Below the pieces are notes generated by a model, which was not told where the DNA came from, ran no database searches, and saw only the letters and a program-made list of their open reading frames with translations. Below are positions 34,537 through 43,411 of a stretch of DNA of 64,000 nt, piece by piece; positions within the stretch are counted from its first letter, which is position 1, and each line of letters opens with the position of its first letter. This stretch comes from Dyadobacter pollutisoli. Lineage in GTDB: Bacteria > Bacteroidota > Bacteroidia > Cytophagales > Spirosomataceae. The position numbers were made by a program, and so were the translations under genes. The stretch lies in assembly GCF_026625565.1 (NCBI RefSeq), contig NZ_CP112998.1, positions 4,900,501 to 4,964,500 on the forward strand. Reading direction: 5' to 3'.

Positions 34537-35529
34537 TTACTTGTTATCACTGAATCCTTCAAAACCTCTGTGATTAGACTCTTCATACAGCCTTTCGGTA
34601 GGCAAGCTACGGAAGTAGTCATAAGTGATTTTTAAGCCTTCCTGACGTGAAACCTTTGGTTCCCAGCCCAGGATTTCCTTGGCTTTTGTAATGTCAGGCT
34701 GGCGTTGTTTCGGATCATCCTGCGGAAGAGGCTTGTAAATAACCTTCTGATCTGTTCCCGTCAGTTTGATAATTTCTTCAGCAAACTCTCCGATTGTAAT
34801 TTCAGAAGGATTACCAATGTTGACAGGCAATTCGTAATCGCTCATCAAAAGGCGGTAAATACCTTCTACCAGATCGTCCACATAGCAGAATGCACGCGTC
34901 TGCGATCCATCACCGAAAACGGTAATATCTTCACCGCGCAATGCCTGTCCGATGAATGCAGGGAGTACACGTCCGTCATTGAGGCGCATTCTCGGTCCGT
35001 AGGTGTTAAAGATCCTTACTATTCTTGTTTCCAGGTTATGGTAGCGATGATATGCCATTGTGATCGCTTCCTGGTAACGTTTCGCTTCATCGTAGCAACC
35101 TCTCGGTCCGATCGGGTTCACGTGTCCCCAATAGTCTTCCGTTTGCGGATGAACGAGCGGGTCACCATAAACTTCCGAAGTGGAAGCGATGATGAAACGT
35201 GCATTTTTTACGCGTGCAAGACCAAGCAGGTTGTGTGTTCCCATGGCACCTACTTTGAGCGTCTGAATTGGAATTTTCAGATAATCGATCGGGCTGGCTG
35301 GTGAGGCAAAATGCATGATATAATCAAGCTCGCCGGGCACATGCACAAATTTGGTAACATCATGATGATTGAACTCAAAGTTCGGATTGGGCATCAGGTG
35401 CTCAATATTGCGCATGTCGCCAGTAATCAGGTTATCCATCCCGATCACATACATGCCTTCTTTTAAAAACCGTTCGCAAAGGTGCGAACCTAAGAACCCC
35501 GCTGCTCCGGTAATTAGTACACGTTTCAT
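34537..35529 (-). CDS. UDP-glucuronate decarboxylase (UDP-xylose synthase)
   Basis: NAD-dependent conversion of UDP-glucuronate to UDP-xylose. 330 residues of the extended short-chain dehydrogenase/reductase type: TGAAGFLGSHLCERFL, STSEVYGDPLVHPQTEDYWG, catalytic Tyr/Lys in GCYDEAKRYQE, and GDGSQTRAFCYVDDLVEGI. The E-x-Y-W-G segment and RGCYDEAKR are typical of UXS rather than of dTDP-glucose dehydratase. It directly follows ugd, which supplies the substrate. Confidence 0.9.
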   Translation of the reverse strand: MKRVLITGAAGFLGSHLCERFLKEGMYVIGMDNLITGDMRNIEHLMPNPNFEFNHHDVTKFVHVPGELDYIMHFASPASPIDYLKIPIQTLKVGAMGTHNLLGLARVKNARFIIASTSEVYGDPLVHPQTEDYWGHVNPIGPRGCYDEAKRYQEAITMAYHRYHNLETRIVRIFNTYGPRMRLNDGRVLPAFIGQALRGEDITVFGDGSQTRAFCYVDDLVEGIYRLLMSDYELPVNIGNPSEITIGEFAEEIIKLTGTDQKVIYKPLPQDDPKQRQPDITKAKEILGWEPKVSRQEGLKITYDYFRSLPTERLYEESNHRGFEGFSDNK

Positions 35530-35566
35530 TAACTATGAGATTGGTTAGACAATATTTTCAATTTTC

Positions 35567-36883
35567 TCAGGCTGGAATCACTTTTTCCCTACCAATACTG
35601 TAATAGGTATAGCCCATTTCCTTCATTTGTTCTAGTTCATACAGGTTTCTTCCGTCAAAAATTACTTTATTTTTGAGCAACTTACCCATTTTCTCAAACT
35701 CAGGAGTACGGAACTGAGGCCATTCAGTGAAGATCATCAGGGCGTCAGCATCATCCAAAGCTGCGTAAGGCGTATGGCAGAAAGTAACTTTATCTCCTAA
35801 TATACCCTTTACATTGTTCATTGCTTCGGGATCGTATACCGTCACTTTTGCACCTGCTTCGAGCAAGAAATTGATATTTTCAAGGGCGGGAGCTTCACGG
35901 ATATCATCCGTATAAGGTTTGAATGCAAGACCCCACACAGCGATCGTTTTTCCTTTCAGGCTACCTTCGAAGTAAGTTTCAACCATCGGAAGCAGTTTTT
36001 TCTTCTGATCATCATTGACATCCATTACTGATTGGAGAATGCGGAAGTCGTAGTTGTAGTCTCTGGAGGTTTTAGCCAAAGCCTGTACGTCTTTTGGGAA
36101 ACAGCTTCCACCGTATCCGATACCTGCAAAAAGGAACCTTTTACCAATGCGACTGTCCGTTCCGATACCACGACGGATATCGTCCACATTGGCACCTACT
36201 TTTTCGCAAAGGTTGGCAATTTCGTTCATGAACGTGATTTTCATCGCCAGAAAAGAGTTCGCCGCATACTTGGTCATTTCTGCGGAGCGCTCATCCATGA
36301 ATATGACAGGGTTACCCTGTCTCACCAATGGCGCATACAATTTCTCCATTACCTTCTTAGCTTTTTCAGAAGAGGTCCCCACCACAACGCGGTCAGGCTT
36401 CATGAAATCTTCGACGGCAACACCTTCCCTCAAAAATTCAGGGTTAGAAACCACGTCAAAATCCACTTTTGCATTTTTCACGATCGCTGCGTGTACTTTT
36501 TCAGCAGTACCCACTGGCACTGTACTTTTATCGATAATCACCGCGTATTGATCCAATATGTATCCAAGATCATCGGCTACTTTAAGGATGTACTTCAAAT
36601 CCGCTGATCCGTCTTCACCGGGAGGCGTTGGCAATGCAAGGAAAATCACCTGTGCATCTTTAATACCTTCGGCAAGATTCGTAGTAAATACCAGACGACC
36701 TTCCGCCACGTTACGGTCAAAAAGCACATCAAGCCCGGGTTCGTAGATAGGTATCTCACCCTTTTGAAGACGTTCTATTTTTCTGACATCAATGTCAACA
36801 CAAGTAACCTGATTGCCGGTTTCGGCAAAGCAAGTACCAGTCACTAATCCAACATAACCTGTTCCTACAACTGCGATTTTCAT
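35567..36883 (-). CDS. ugd: UDP-glucose 6-dehydrogenase
   Basis: Two-step NAD-dependent oxidation of UDP-glucose to UDP-glucuronate. 438 residues: N-terminal Rossmann motif GTGYVGLVTGTCFAE, FLALPTPPGEDGSAD, active-site Cys in GYGGSCFPKDVQAL, and C-terminal UDP-binding domain GLAFKPYTDDIREAPAL. Head of the two-gene ugd-decarboxylase operon (38-base gap). Confidence 0.96.
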   Translation of the reverse strand: MKIAVVGTGYVGLVTGTCFAETGNQVTCVDIDVRKIERLQKGEIPIYEPGLDVLFDRNVAEGRLVFTTNLAEGIKDAQVIFLALPTPPGEDGSADLKYILKVADDLGYILDQYAVIIDKSTVPVGTAEKVHAAIVKNAKVDFDVVSNPEFLREGVAVEDFMKPDRVVVGTSSEKAKKVMEKLYAPLVRQGNPVIFMDERSAEMTKYAANSFLAMKITFMNEIANLCEKVGANVDDIRRGIGTDSRIGKRFLFAGIGYGGSCFPKDVQALAKTSRDYNYDFRILQSVMDVNDDQKKKLLPMVETYFEGSLKGKTIAVWGLAFKPYTDDIREAPALENINFLLEAGAKVTVYDPEAMNNVKGILGDKVTFCHTPYAALDDADALMIFTEWPQFRTPEFEKMGKLLKNKVIFDGRNLYELEQMKEMGYTYYSIGREKVIPA

Positions 36884-36976
36884 AAAATGTGATAATTATT
36901 ATATAGCTGTTACGGTACTTATTTGCTTACAATAGACGAATTGTACTTTACCAAGTCCATGATATTGGGACTGTTG

Positions 36977-36984
36977 CAAAAGTA
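36977..36984 (-). promoter_or_regulatory. -7 box upstream of ugd
   Basis: TACTTTTG on the minus strand fits TAnnTTTG about 94 bases before the ugd start; the -33 region does not match well, so confidence is limited. Confidence 0.4.
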
Positions 36985-37095
36985 ATTTTTTTAAACGAAT
37001 GTTCACCGCCCCCGCACTTATTTGTTCGTTTGCGGTTAGTGAATTTGTCCATTTCTCAGTAACATTGAATAACACAAATATAATCATCAACCATT

Positions 37096-38262
37096 ATGGA
37101 CATAGCAAAATCAGATTTAACTCAGAGCCAGCGGGAGGAAACCTGCCATCTGATCAAAGAAACGGTGAGGGATTTTGCAGCACACTATATTAGACCCAAT
37201 ATCAGGGAGTGGGACGAAAAACAGCACTTTCCCAAGGAAGTCTTTCACAAGCTTGGTGATCTTGGGTTAATGGGAATGCTTGTACAGGAACGTTTCGGAG
37301 GCTCAGGACTTGGTTATAAAGAGTATGTTACTGCCATTATTGAACTCTCAAAAGTGGACCCGTCAGTTGGACTTTCCATGGCTGCGCACAACTCGTTATG
37401 TACCAATCACATTTGTATGTTTGGCAATGAAGACCAGAAGCAAACCTATTTACCGGGCTTGGCGTCCGGCCAGATGGTGGGGGCGTGGGGATTGACCGAA
37501 CCCAATACCGGCTCCGATGCTGGCAATATGCGTACAGTTGCGGTGAGAGACGGGGACGACTGGGTCATTAATGGATCCAAAAATTTCATTACCAATGGAA
37601 AAAGCGGCGATGTAACCGTCCTGATCACCAGAACCGGCGAGCCGGGAGATAAACACGGTGCTACTGCATTTATAATAGAGCAGGGAACACCCGGATATAC
37701 CAGCGGGAGAAAAGAAGATAAACTGGGCATGCGTGCGTCTGAAACCGTTGAACTGTTATTTCAGGATTGCCGAATTCCGGACCGCCAGCGACTTGGAGAA
37801 GTAGGCGATGGCTTTATACAATCATTAAAGGTGCTGGATGGAGGAAGAATATCCATCGCTGCCCTTGGAGTAGGCACGGCGCTTGGCGCCTATGAAGCCG
37901 CATTGACCTATTCCAAAGAAAGGAAGCAATTTGGCAAAGCGATCTGTGATTTTCAGGCGATCGCGTTCAAACTTGCCGATATGTATACGGATGTACAAGC
38001 CTCAACATTACTTACATTTCATGCCGCTGCTTTGAAGGATGCAGGCGAAAAAGTGACCCTGGCGAGCTCTGTGGCCAAATATCACTCATCCGAAACAGCA
38101 GTGCGCGTGGCCAACGAAGCCGTTCAGATATTCGGCGGATACGGTTTTGTGAAAGACTATCCGGTGGAGAAATTCTACCGCGACAGCAAGCTTTGTACCA
38201 TAGGCGAAGGTACCAGCGAGATCCAAAAAGTGGTTATTTCAAAAGAAATATTGAAAGAATAA
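37096..38262 (+). CDS. Acyl-CoA dehydrogenase
   Basis: FAD enzyme that introduces the first double bond in fatty acid beta-oxidation or branched acyl-CoA breakdown. 388 residues, with helical N-domain; GAWGLTEPNTGSDAGNM (FAD/substrate-binding); SKNFITNGKSGDV; and C-terminal IGEGTSEIQKVVISKEIL, whose Glu is the likely catalytic base of the short/medium-chain type. No electron-transfer flavoprotein gene is adjacent. Confidence 0.95.
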   Translation: MDIAKSDLTQSQREETCHLIKETVRDFAAHYIRPNIREWDEKQHFPKEVFHKLGDLGLMGMLVQERFGGSGLGYKEYVTAIIELSKVDPSVGLSMAAHNSLCTNHICMFGNEDQKQTYLPGLASGQMVGAWGLTEPNTGSDAGNMRTVAVRDGDDWVINGSKNFITNGKSGDVTVLITRTGEPGDKHGATAFIIEQGTPGYTSGRKEDKLGMRASETVELLFQDCRIPDRQRLGEVGDGFIQSLKVLDGGRISIAALGVGTALGAYEAALTYSKERKQFGKAICDFQAIAFKLADMYTDVQASTLLTFHAAALKDAGEKVTLASSVAKYHSSETAVRVANEAVQIFGGYGFVKDYPVEKFYRDSKLCTIGEGTSEIQKVVISKEILKE

Positions 38263-38345
38263 TATCCCCATATAACCATCCATCCTAACGATAAGCCGAC
38301 GAGCAAGTTTCCGTCTCGTTGATACTAGAAATATAGGAAGCCAGA

Positions 38346-38381
38346 CAGGTTATGGCTATTTTCGCAATAGACCATAACCTG
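38346..38381 (+). promoter_or_regulatory. Hairpin just before the SPFH start codon
   Basis: CAGGTTATGG (38346-38355) pairs with CCATAACCTG (38372-38381), and CTATT/AATAG extends the stem inside with a one-base bulge and a five-base loop. It ends 7 bases before the ATG at 38389. There is no T tract, so it looks more like a translation-affecting or RNA-processing structure than a terminator. Confidence 0.55.
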
Positions 38382-38388
38382 ACTTATT

Positions 38389-39303
38389 ATGACGACTCCT
38401 CTTTTGGTACTGCTAGTGCTTGTTGTTCTTACTATCCTGATGACCGTAAAGGTCGTTCCCCAGCAAACTGCGTATATCCTGGAACGACTCGGTAAGTTTT
38501 ATGCCGTACTGCAACCGGGTATCAACTTTATCATTCCTTTTTTTGACAGGATCGCTTACAAATACACACTCAAAGAAACTGCCATCGATATTCCTGAACA
38601 GATATGTATCACCCGCGACAATGTGCAGGTACGTATGGATGGCGTGATTTTTATCCAGGTTATTGATCCAAAAAAAGCTGCTTATGGAATTGCAGACTAC
38701 ACTTTTGCCGTAATACAGCTGGCACAAACTACCATGCGTAGCGAAATCGGAAAACTGGATCTTGACAAAACGTTTGAAGAACGTATGACCATTAACCGTG
38801 CGGTGGTAGAATCCATTGATGAGGCGGCTATTGGTTGGGGCGTTAAAGTATTACGGTACGAGATTAAAAACATTACCCCGCCTCAGAGCGTGCTCAATGC
38901 TATGGAAAAACAAATGCAGGCTGAGCGGGAACGCCGGGCGGTAATTCTGCAATCAGATGGTGAAAAACAGGCTGCAATCAACGTGGCAGAAGGACAAAAA
39001 CAAAAAGTGGTACTGGAATCGGAGGGTTTGAGATTGAGACAAATTAATGAAGCCGAAGGCGAAGCCGCCGCATTACGGTCTGTTGCCGAGGCAACTGCAG
39101 AAAGTATCAAACTGGTTGCCCAGGCAATTCAACTCGATGGTGGAGCGCAGGCAGTTCAATTGAAAGTCGCAGAAAATTATGTAGAACAATTTGGCAAACT
39201 AGCCAAGGCAGGAAATACCCTCATATTACCGGCAAACCTGGCCGATATGGGCTCCCTCATCGCCACAGCCTTAACCGTTGTCAAATCAGAACCGAAGAAA
39301 TAG
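38389..39303 (+). CDS. SPFH/Band 7 membrane-scaffold protein
   Basis: A stomatin/prohibitin-type protein (QmcA/paraslipin group) that forms membrane microdomain scaffolds and often modulates proteases. One N-terminal membrane segment, then the SPFH domain starting VPQQTAYILERLGKFYAVL, then a long coiled-coil region rich in Glu/Gln/Ala (about residues 165-260). 304 residues. It is next to an NfeD-family gene, the usual partner, with stop and start one base apart. Confidence 0.92.
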   Translation: MTTPLLVLLVLVVLTILMTVKVVPQQTAYILERLGKFYAVLQPGINFIIPFFDRIAYKYTLKETAIDIPEQICITRDNVQVRMDGVIFIQVIDPKKAAYGIADYTFAVIQLAQTTMRSEIGKLDLDKTFEERMTINRAVVESIDEAAIGWGVKVLRYEIKNITPPQSVLNAMEKQMQAERERRAVILQSDGEKQAAINVAEGQKQKVVLESEGLRLRQINEAEGEAAALRSVAEATAESIKLVAQAIQLDGGAQAVQLKVAENYVEQFGKLAKAGNTLILPANLADMGSLIATALTVVKSEPKK

Positions 39304-39304
39304 T

Positions 39305-39739
39305 ATGGATTTGTCTTTGCCGCAAATATGGCTCATCGTGGGACTGATCATGCTTTTGGCAGAATTAGTCAGTGTTTTACTGGTTTTTGTATTCTTTGCA
39401 ACCGGTGCATTACTTACCTCTCTTCTTACAGCAATAGGCCTGCTGCCCACTACCGAAAGTCAGATCCTGGCCTTTTCGGCTATCTCACTTATCTCTTTAT
39501 TAATACTAAGAAAACACGCCCGCAGACTGTTGGAACGAAGGAGTAATCCCGAGTACAGCGAATTTGTGGGTGAAACAGCCATGGTGATCAAGGATATTCC
39601 TGGCAATGGCGAAGGCAAAATTTATTACCGCGGCGCGGAATGGAAAGCGCTGTCTTCCAGACACACCACGATTTCAGCAGGAAGCAAAGTTGTGATTATG
39701 AAGACCGAGGGGATTACGCTGGTAGTTGAGGAATCGTAA
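39305..39739 (+). CDS. NfeD family protein
   Basis: A 144-residue short NfeD: about two to three membrane segments (IWLIVGLIMLLAELVSVLLV) and a C-terminal OB-fold beta-barrel (FVGETAMVIKDIPGNGEGKIYYRGAEWKAL). It partners SPFH proteins in membrane quality control. The start at 39305 follows the SPFH stop by one base; the longer frame from 39278 would overlap the neighbour. Confidence 0.9.
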   Translation: MDLSLPQIWLIVGLIMLLAELVSVLLVFVFFATGALLTSLLTAIGLLPTTESQILAFSAISLISLLILRKHARRLLERRSNPEYSEFVGETAMVIKDIPGNGEGKIYYRGAEWKALSSRHTTISAGSKVVIMKTEGITLVVEES

Positions 39740-39767
39740 ATAGTTGTGATTGATACATTATTGAAAG

Positions 39768-39814
39768 GTTTGGCGTAGTAATCTCCGACCGCCCAACTCG
39801 AGACTACGCCAAAC
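39768..39814. terminator. Hairpin between nfeD and phosphatase gene
   Basis: GTTTGGCGTAGT (39768-39779) pairs perfectly with 39803-39814; the loop is 23 bases. No strong T tract. It sits between convergent genes and probably limits read-through, but could be another small repeat element. Confidence 0.5.
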
Positions 39815-39884
39815 TTCAACAAAACTATGCCGAACAATATCAATCAACAATGAACTTGTAATTACCGTTACTATTCAAACATTA

Positions 39885-41540
39885 CTACTTCTTCAAAGCC
39901 TCTTCCACAGCATTTCCCACATTACCACTACCCGGCAAAATATGCAGCAATGAAGAAATCGTCGGAGCAATGTCCGAAACCGAAGTACGGCGTAGCGTTT
40001 CTCCTTTCTTAATCCCCCAGCCAAACATCACAAAAGGAACCTGGGTATCGTAATTATAAGGTGTTCCGTGAGAGGTACCAGTCGATGTGCCATAGAACCA
40101 GCCTGGTTGCGAAAGAACCTGGATATCACCGCTTCTTTTAGCATTGACATTATTCTTGTACAATTCCAGCTGATACGCATTCAACGGTGCTTTTCCCATG
40201 TCCGTCAGATCGATAATATCTGCAATTCCCGGCACTTTCAATGCAGCTTCCCGCACTACGCTGGTAACCTCTGCCACTGTGATCCTTTTCTTTTTCAATA
40301 GATCGTGACCCAGATAAAGCTGGTTGTTGTCAGTAGCGATCACATATTTATCTTTTCCGAATGCCTCATTCAATGCATTGGTCACAGAATTTGTCAATAC
40401 TTTTCTGTCCACAAGTCCGGAAGGCAATTTATGCGCAGCAGCGAAACCGGGAACATCCACAACGCCATGATCCGCTGTGAGGAAAACGGTGTATTCACCT
40501 TTGCCAACCCAGGTATCCAAAAAGTTAAACAAATCTGCAAATTCGCGGTCCAGGCGCAGAAAGTCGTCCTGCTGCTCAATGGAGTTAGGCCCTACCCTAT
40601 GCCCGATTTTATCCGTCGAAGAAAAACTGATCGCTAAAAAATCGGTATCCTTACCCTTTCCCAGATTTTCACCTTTGATAGCTTCGATAGCCATTTCCTT
40701 GGTGATCGTATTTCCCCATGGCGTGTCAGTCACCACACCGAATGCATCTCCTGCCAAACCAGCCAGTTCGTAAGGAAAAACTGGTTTTTTCGCGCCTGGC
40801 AACTTACCTTCCCAAGCCACATCGTCGGGAGAGCTTTGCGTATAGTTGTCAGCAGTTAACAATAAGTCCCAGCCCTTTTTCAGGTATTCCGAGGGCATTT
40901 TCTTTGCGTTGTAATCCTTTGCCCATTGTGGCAGGTCGTCCATATAGTAAGTACTGGTCACCCAATTCCCTGTTTTGGAGTCGAACCAGTAGGCTGCGTT
41001 TGCTGCATGTCCTGCGGGCAGGATCGATCCCCTGTCTTTAATGGCGATGCCAATGGTTTTGGAGCGAAAATTGGTAGCAATCCGCAGCTGATCGGTAACC
41101 GTACTGGTAAGCATGTTACGCGGCGACATTTTACCAACGGTTGGATTATTGCTGCCTACCGTTTTTACCGTGCTATCATCTGCGCAATAGACGCTCTGCT
41201 TGGTGATTCTATCAAACCATTCGTTGCCTACGATACCATTGATAGCAGGAATGGAGCCAGTATAAACAGATGCATGTCCCGGACCTGTAACCGTCAATGC
41301 ATAACCATAATGATTGTTCCGGCAATTGAAACCTTCATTCATCATACGTTTGAAACCACCTTCCGTATACTGATCATAATAACGGTACAGGTAATCATAA
41401 CGCATTTGATCTACTACAATGCCAACAACAAGTTTCGGACGGGCTAATGTGGTAGATTTGGGGGTAACTTTTTTAGTCTGAGCATTCACTGAAAGAACTG
41501 AAACTAGCAAACAACATGTCCAGAGGGGTAATTTTCTCAC
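39885..41540 (-). CDS. PafA-type alkaline phosphatase, copy 1
   Basis: Exported phosphate monoesterase of the PafA branch of the alkaline phosphatase superfamily. 551 residues with signal peptide (MRKLPLWTCCLLVSVLSVNAQ). The metal-binding start is KLVVGIVVDQMRYDYLYRY; the nucleophile Thr is in TGPGHASVYTG; the N of GNEWFD and the Lys/Arg of IAIKDRGSILPAGHAA match PafA's Asn and Lys-x-Arg phosphate-binding residues; TADHGVVDVP and GTSHGTPYNYD give the remaining metal ligands. A related copy follows upstream on the same strand at 41611. Confidence 0.92.
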   Translation of the reverse strand: MRKLPLWTCCLLVSVLSVNAQTKKVTPKSTTLARPKLVVGIVVDQMRYDYLYRYYDQYTEGGFKRMMNEGFNCRNNHYGYALTVTGPGHASVYTGSIPAINGIVGNEWFDRITKQSVYCADDSTVKTVGSNNPTVGKMSPRNMLTSTVTDQLRIATNFRSKTIGIAIKDRGSILPAGHAANAAYWFDSKTGNWVTSTYYMDDLPQWAKDYNAKKMPSEYLKKGWDLLLTADNYTQSSPDDVAWEGKLPGAKKPVFPYELAGLAGDAFGVVTDTPWGNTITKEMAIEAIKGENLGKGKDTDFLAISFSSTDKIGHRVGPNSIEQQDDFLRLDREFADLFNFLDTWVGKGEYTVFLTADHGVVDVPGFAAAHKLPSGLVDRKVLTNSVTNALNEAFGKDKYVIATDNNQLYLGHDLLKKKRITVAEVTSVVREAALKVPGIADIIDLTDMGKAPLNAYQLELYKNNVNAKRSGDIQVLSQPGWFYGTSTGTSHGTPYNYDTQVPFVMFGWGIKKGETLRRTSVSDIAPTISSLLHILPGSGNVGNAVEEALKK

Positions 41541-41553
41541 GGTTTAGGAATTT

Positions 41554-41595
41554 AAATAAAACAAAAACAGGCAGGAGATCTGTTAATCCTGCCTG
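41554..41595 (-). terminator. Terminator after phosphatase copy 2
   Basis: CAGGCAGGA (41568-41576) pairs with TCCTGCCTG (41587-41595); on the minus strand a T-rich tract (41554-41567) follows. It separates the two phosphatase genes into distinct transcripts. Confidence 0.85.
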
Positions 41596-41610
41596 GCAAA
41601 ACAAATGATA

Positions 41611-43284
41611 CTATTTTTTCAAAGCCTCTTCCACAGGATTACCCACATTGGCGCTCGGTGGCAGAATGTGAAGCAATGCAGATATGGTCGGAGCGATGTC
41701 CGCGATGGTAGTACGTCGCAAAGTTTCACCTTTATTGATCCCCCAGCCATATAGCAAGAAAGGTACATGGGTATCATAATTATAAGGAGTACCATGGTCG
41801 GTACCTGTGCCGTAAGACGCCGCGAACCAGCCTGGCTGCACGATCAGCTGCAGATCCCCGCTCCTTTTTGCATTGATATTATTCTTGTAAAGTTCAAGCT
41901 GATAGGTGTTCAGCGGCGCACGGCCAATGTCTGTCAGGTTGATCACATCAGCAACACCTTCAATGGGCAGCAATGCATTACGAAGTACCTGATAAGCGTC
42001 GGCAACACTGATCTTTTTCTCTTTCAGCAATTTGTGATTTAAATAAATCTGATAATTTTCAAAAGCGGAAACATACTCACCTTCGCCAAAGGCATCATTC
42101 AGCGATTTCACTACTGACCTCGTCAGTGTCGTAGAGTTCATCAGACCAGCCGGAAGTTTATGGTCTTTCCAAAAAGCTGGTACGTCCATAGCACCGTGAT
42201 CGGCAGTCAGGAATACAGTATAATTTCCATTCCCTACCCAGCCATCCAGAAACCCGAAAAGCTCTGCGAAATCCATATCCAGTTTCAGGTAATTATCCTC
42301 CTGCTCCACCGAATTCGGGCCAAATGCGTGACCAATCCTATCCGGCGATGAAAAGCTCACAGCCAGAAAATCGGTGTCGCTTCCTTTGCCCAGGTTTTCA
42401 CCTTTGATAGCGGCAATAGCCATTTCTTTGGTCAATGTATTTCCCCACGGCGAAGTAGTGAGCGGCATGTAGGCGTCTCCGGCGGTCCCTGTGATGTCAT
42501 GCGGGAAAACCGGCTTTTTATCAGCGGGCAGCTTGCCTTCCCAGGTCACGTCGTCGGGCGTGCTCTGCGTGTACTGATCGATGGGAAGTAATGTATTCCA
42601 GCCTTTGCCCATAAAGGCAGCAGGCATTTTTTTATTGTTATAATCACTTACCCAGGTGGGTAGCGACTGCATATAATAGGTACTCGTTACGAAATTGCCT
42701 GTTTTGGAGTCAAACCAGTAAGCACCGTTAGCGGCATGACCGGCAGGAAGAATCGAAGCCCGGTCCTTAATCGCTACACCAACTGTCTTGGACCTGAAAT
42801 TGGTCGCTACCCTCAGCTGATCGGTTACAGTACTCGCCAGCAGATTGCGCGGCGACATTTTGCCCACAGTCACATTGCTGCTCCCTACGGTGGCCACAGT
42901 GCTGTCATCGGTGCAATACACGTTTTTACCAGCAATGCGATCATACCAGTCATTACCAACGATTCCATTCACCGCCGGCAGCGCACCCGTATATACCGCC
43001 GAATGTCCGGCCGCAGTTACTGTCAATGCATAGTGATAGTGATTGTTACGGCAGTTGAAACCATCATTCATCAATCTTTTCAGCCCTCCTTCTTTATACT
43101 TATCATAATAGCGGTACAAGTAATCATAGCGCATCTGATCTACTACAATGCCCACTACCAGTTTTGGTCGGGCCAGTTTGGAAGGGTTAGAAGCTGCTTT
43201 GGGCTTTGTCTGACCATAAATTGAGGGGCTCAGGATCAATGCGGCCAGCAAAAATTTTATGACCAGGTTGGGTATCAATTTCAT
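41611..43284 (-). CDS. PafA-type alkaline phosphatase, copy 2
   Basis: Close paralogue of the next gene downstream; 557 residues with a signal peptide. The same motifs are in the same order: KLVVGIVVDQMRYDYLYRYYD, the nucleophile Thr in VTAAGHSAVYTG (Ala replaces the Pro of T-x-P-G-H), GNDWYD, VAIKDRASILPAGHAA, TADHGAMDVP and GTDHGTPYNYD. The Pro change and differing loops suggest different substrate preference, which is inference. I place the start at 43284; the in-frame ATGs at 43317 and 43377 lie at or before the TATCTTTG promoter box. Confidence 0.9.
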   Translation of the reverse strand: MKLIPNLVIKFLLAALILSPSIYGQTKPKAASNPSKLARPKLVVGIVVDQMRYDYLYRYYDKYKEGGLKRLMNDGFNCRNNHYHYALTVTAAGHSAVYTGALPAVNGIVGNDWYDRIAGKNVYCTDDSTVATVGSSNVTVGKMSPRNLLASTVTDQLRVATNFRSKTVGVAIKDRASILPAGHAANGAYWFDSKTGNFVTSTYYMQSLPTWVSDYNNKKMPAAFMGKGWNTLLPIDQYTQSTPDDVTWEGKLPADKKPVFPHDITGTAGDAYMPLTTSPWGNTLTKEMAIAAIKGENLGKGSDTDFLAVSFSSPDRIGHAFGPNSVEQEDNYLKLDMDFAELFGFLDGWVGNGNYTVFLTADHGAMDVPAFWKDHKLPAGLMNSTTLTRSVVKSLNDAFGEGEYVSAFENYQIYLNHKLLKEKKISVADAYQVLRNALLPIEGVADVINLTDIGRAPLNTYQLELYKNNINAKRSGDLQLIVQPGWFAASYGTGTDHGTPYNYDTHVPFLLYGWGINKGETLRRTTIADIAPTISALLHILPPSANVGNPVEEALKK

Positions 43285-43330
43285 TTGTGAAGCTATTGCT
43301 GTGATAGAGATTTCCATTTTGAATACTCGG

Positions 43331-43338
43331 CAAAGATA
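43331..43338 (-). promoter_or_regulatory. -7 box of phosphatase copy 2
   Basis: TATCTTTG on the minus strand matches TAnnTTTG 46 bases before the ATG at 43284 and supports that start. Confidence 0.5.
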
Positions 43339-43360
43339 AAGATGTACTACGTTTAAAAGC

Positions 43361-43394
43361 AGAAAACCGGCCTGCAATTTGCATCCGGTTTTCT
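43361..43394 (-). terminator. Terminator after the M16 peptidase gene
   Basis: AGAAAACCGG (43361-43370) pairs with CCGGTTTTCT (43385-43394), with a short T run following on the minus strand. Confidence 0.7.
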
Positions 43395-43411
43395 GTTAGT
43401 TTAATTCTTAC

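Noticed and set aside
39885..43284. Tandem phosphatase genes as an assembly artefact
   Set aside because: The copies differ throughout at protein level, have different signal peptides, and a specific terminator separates them.
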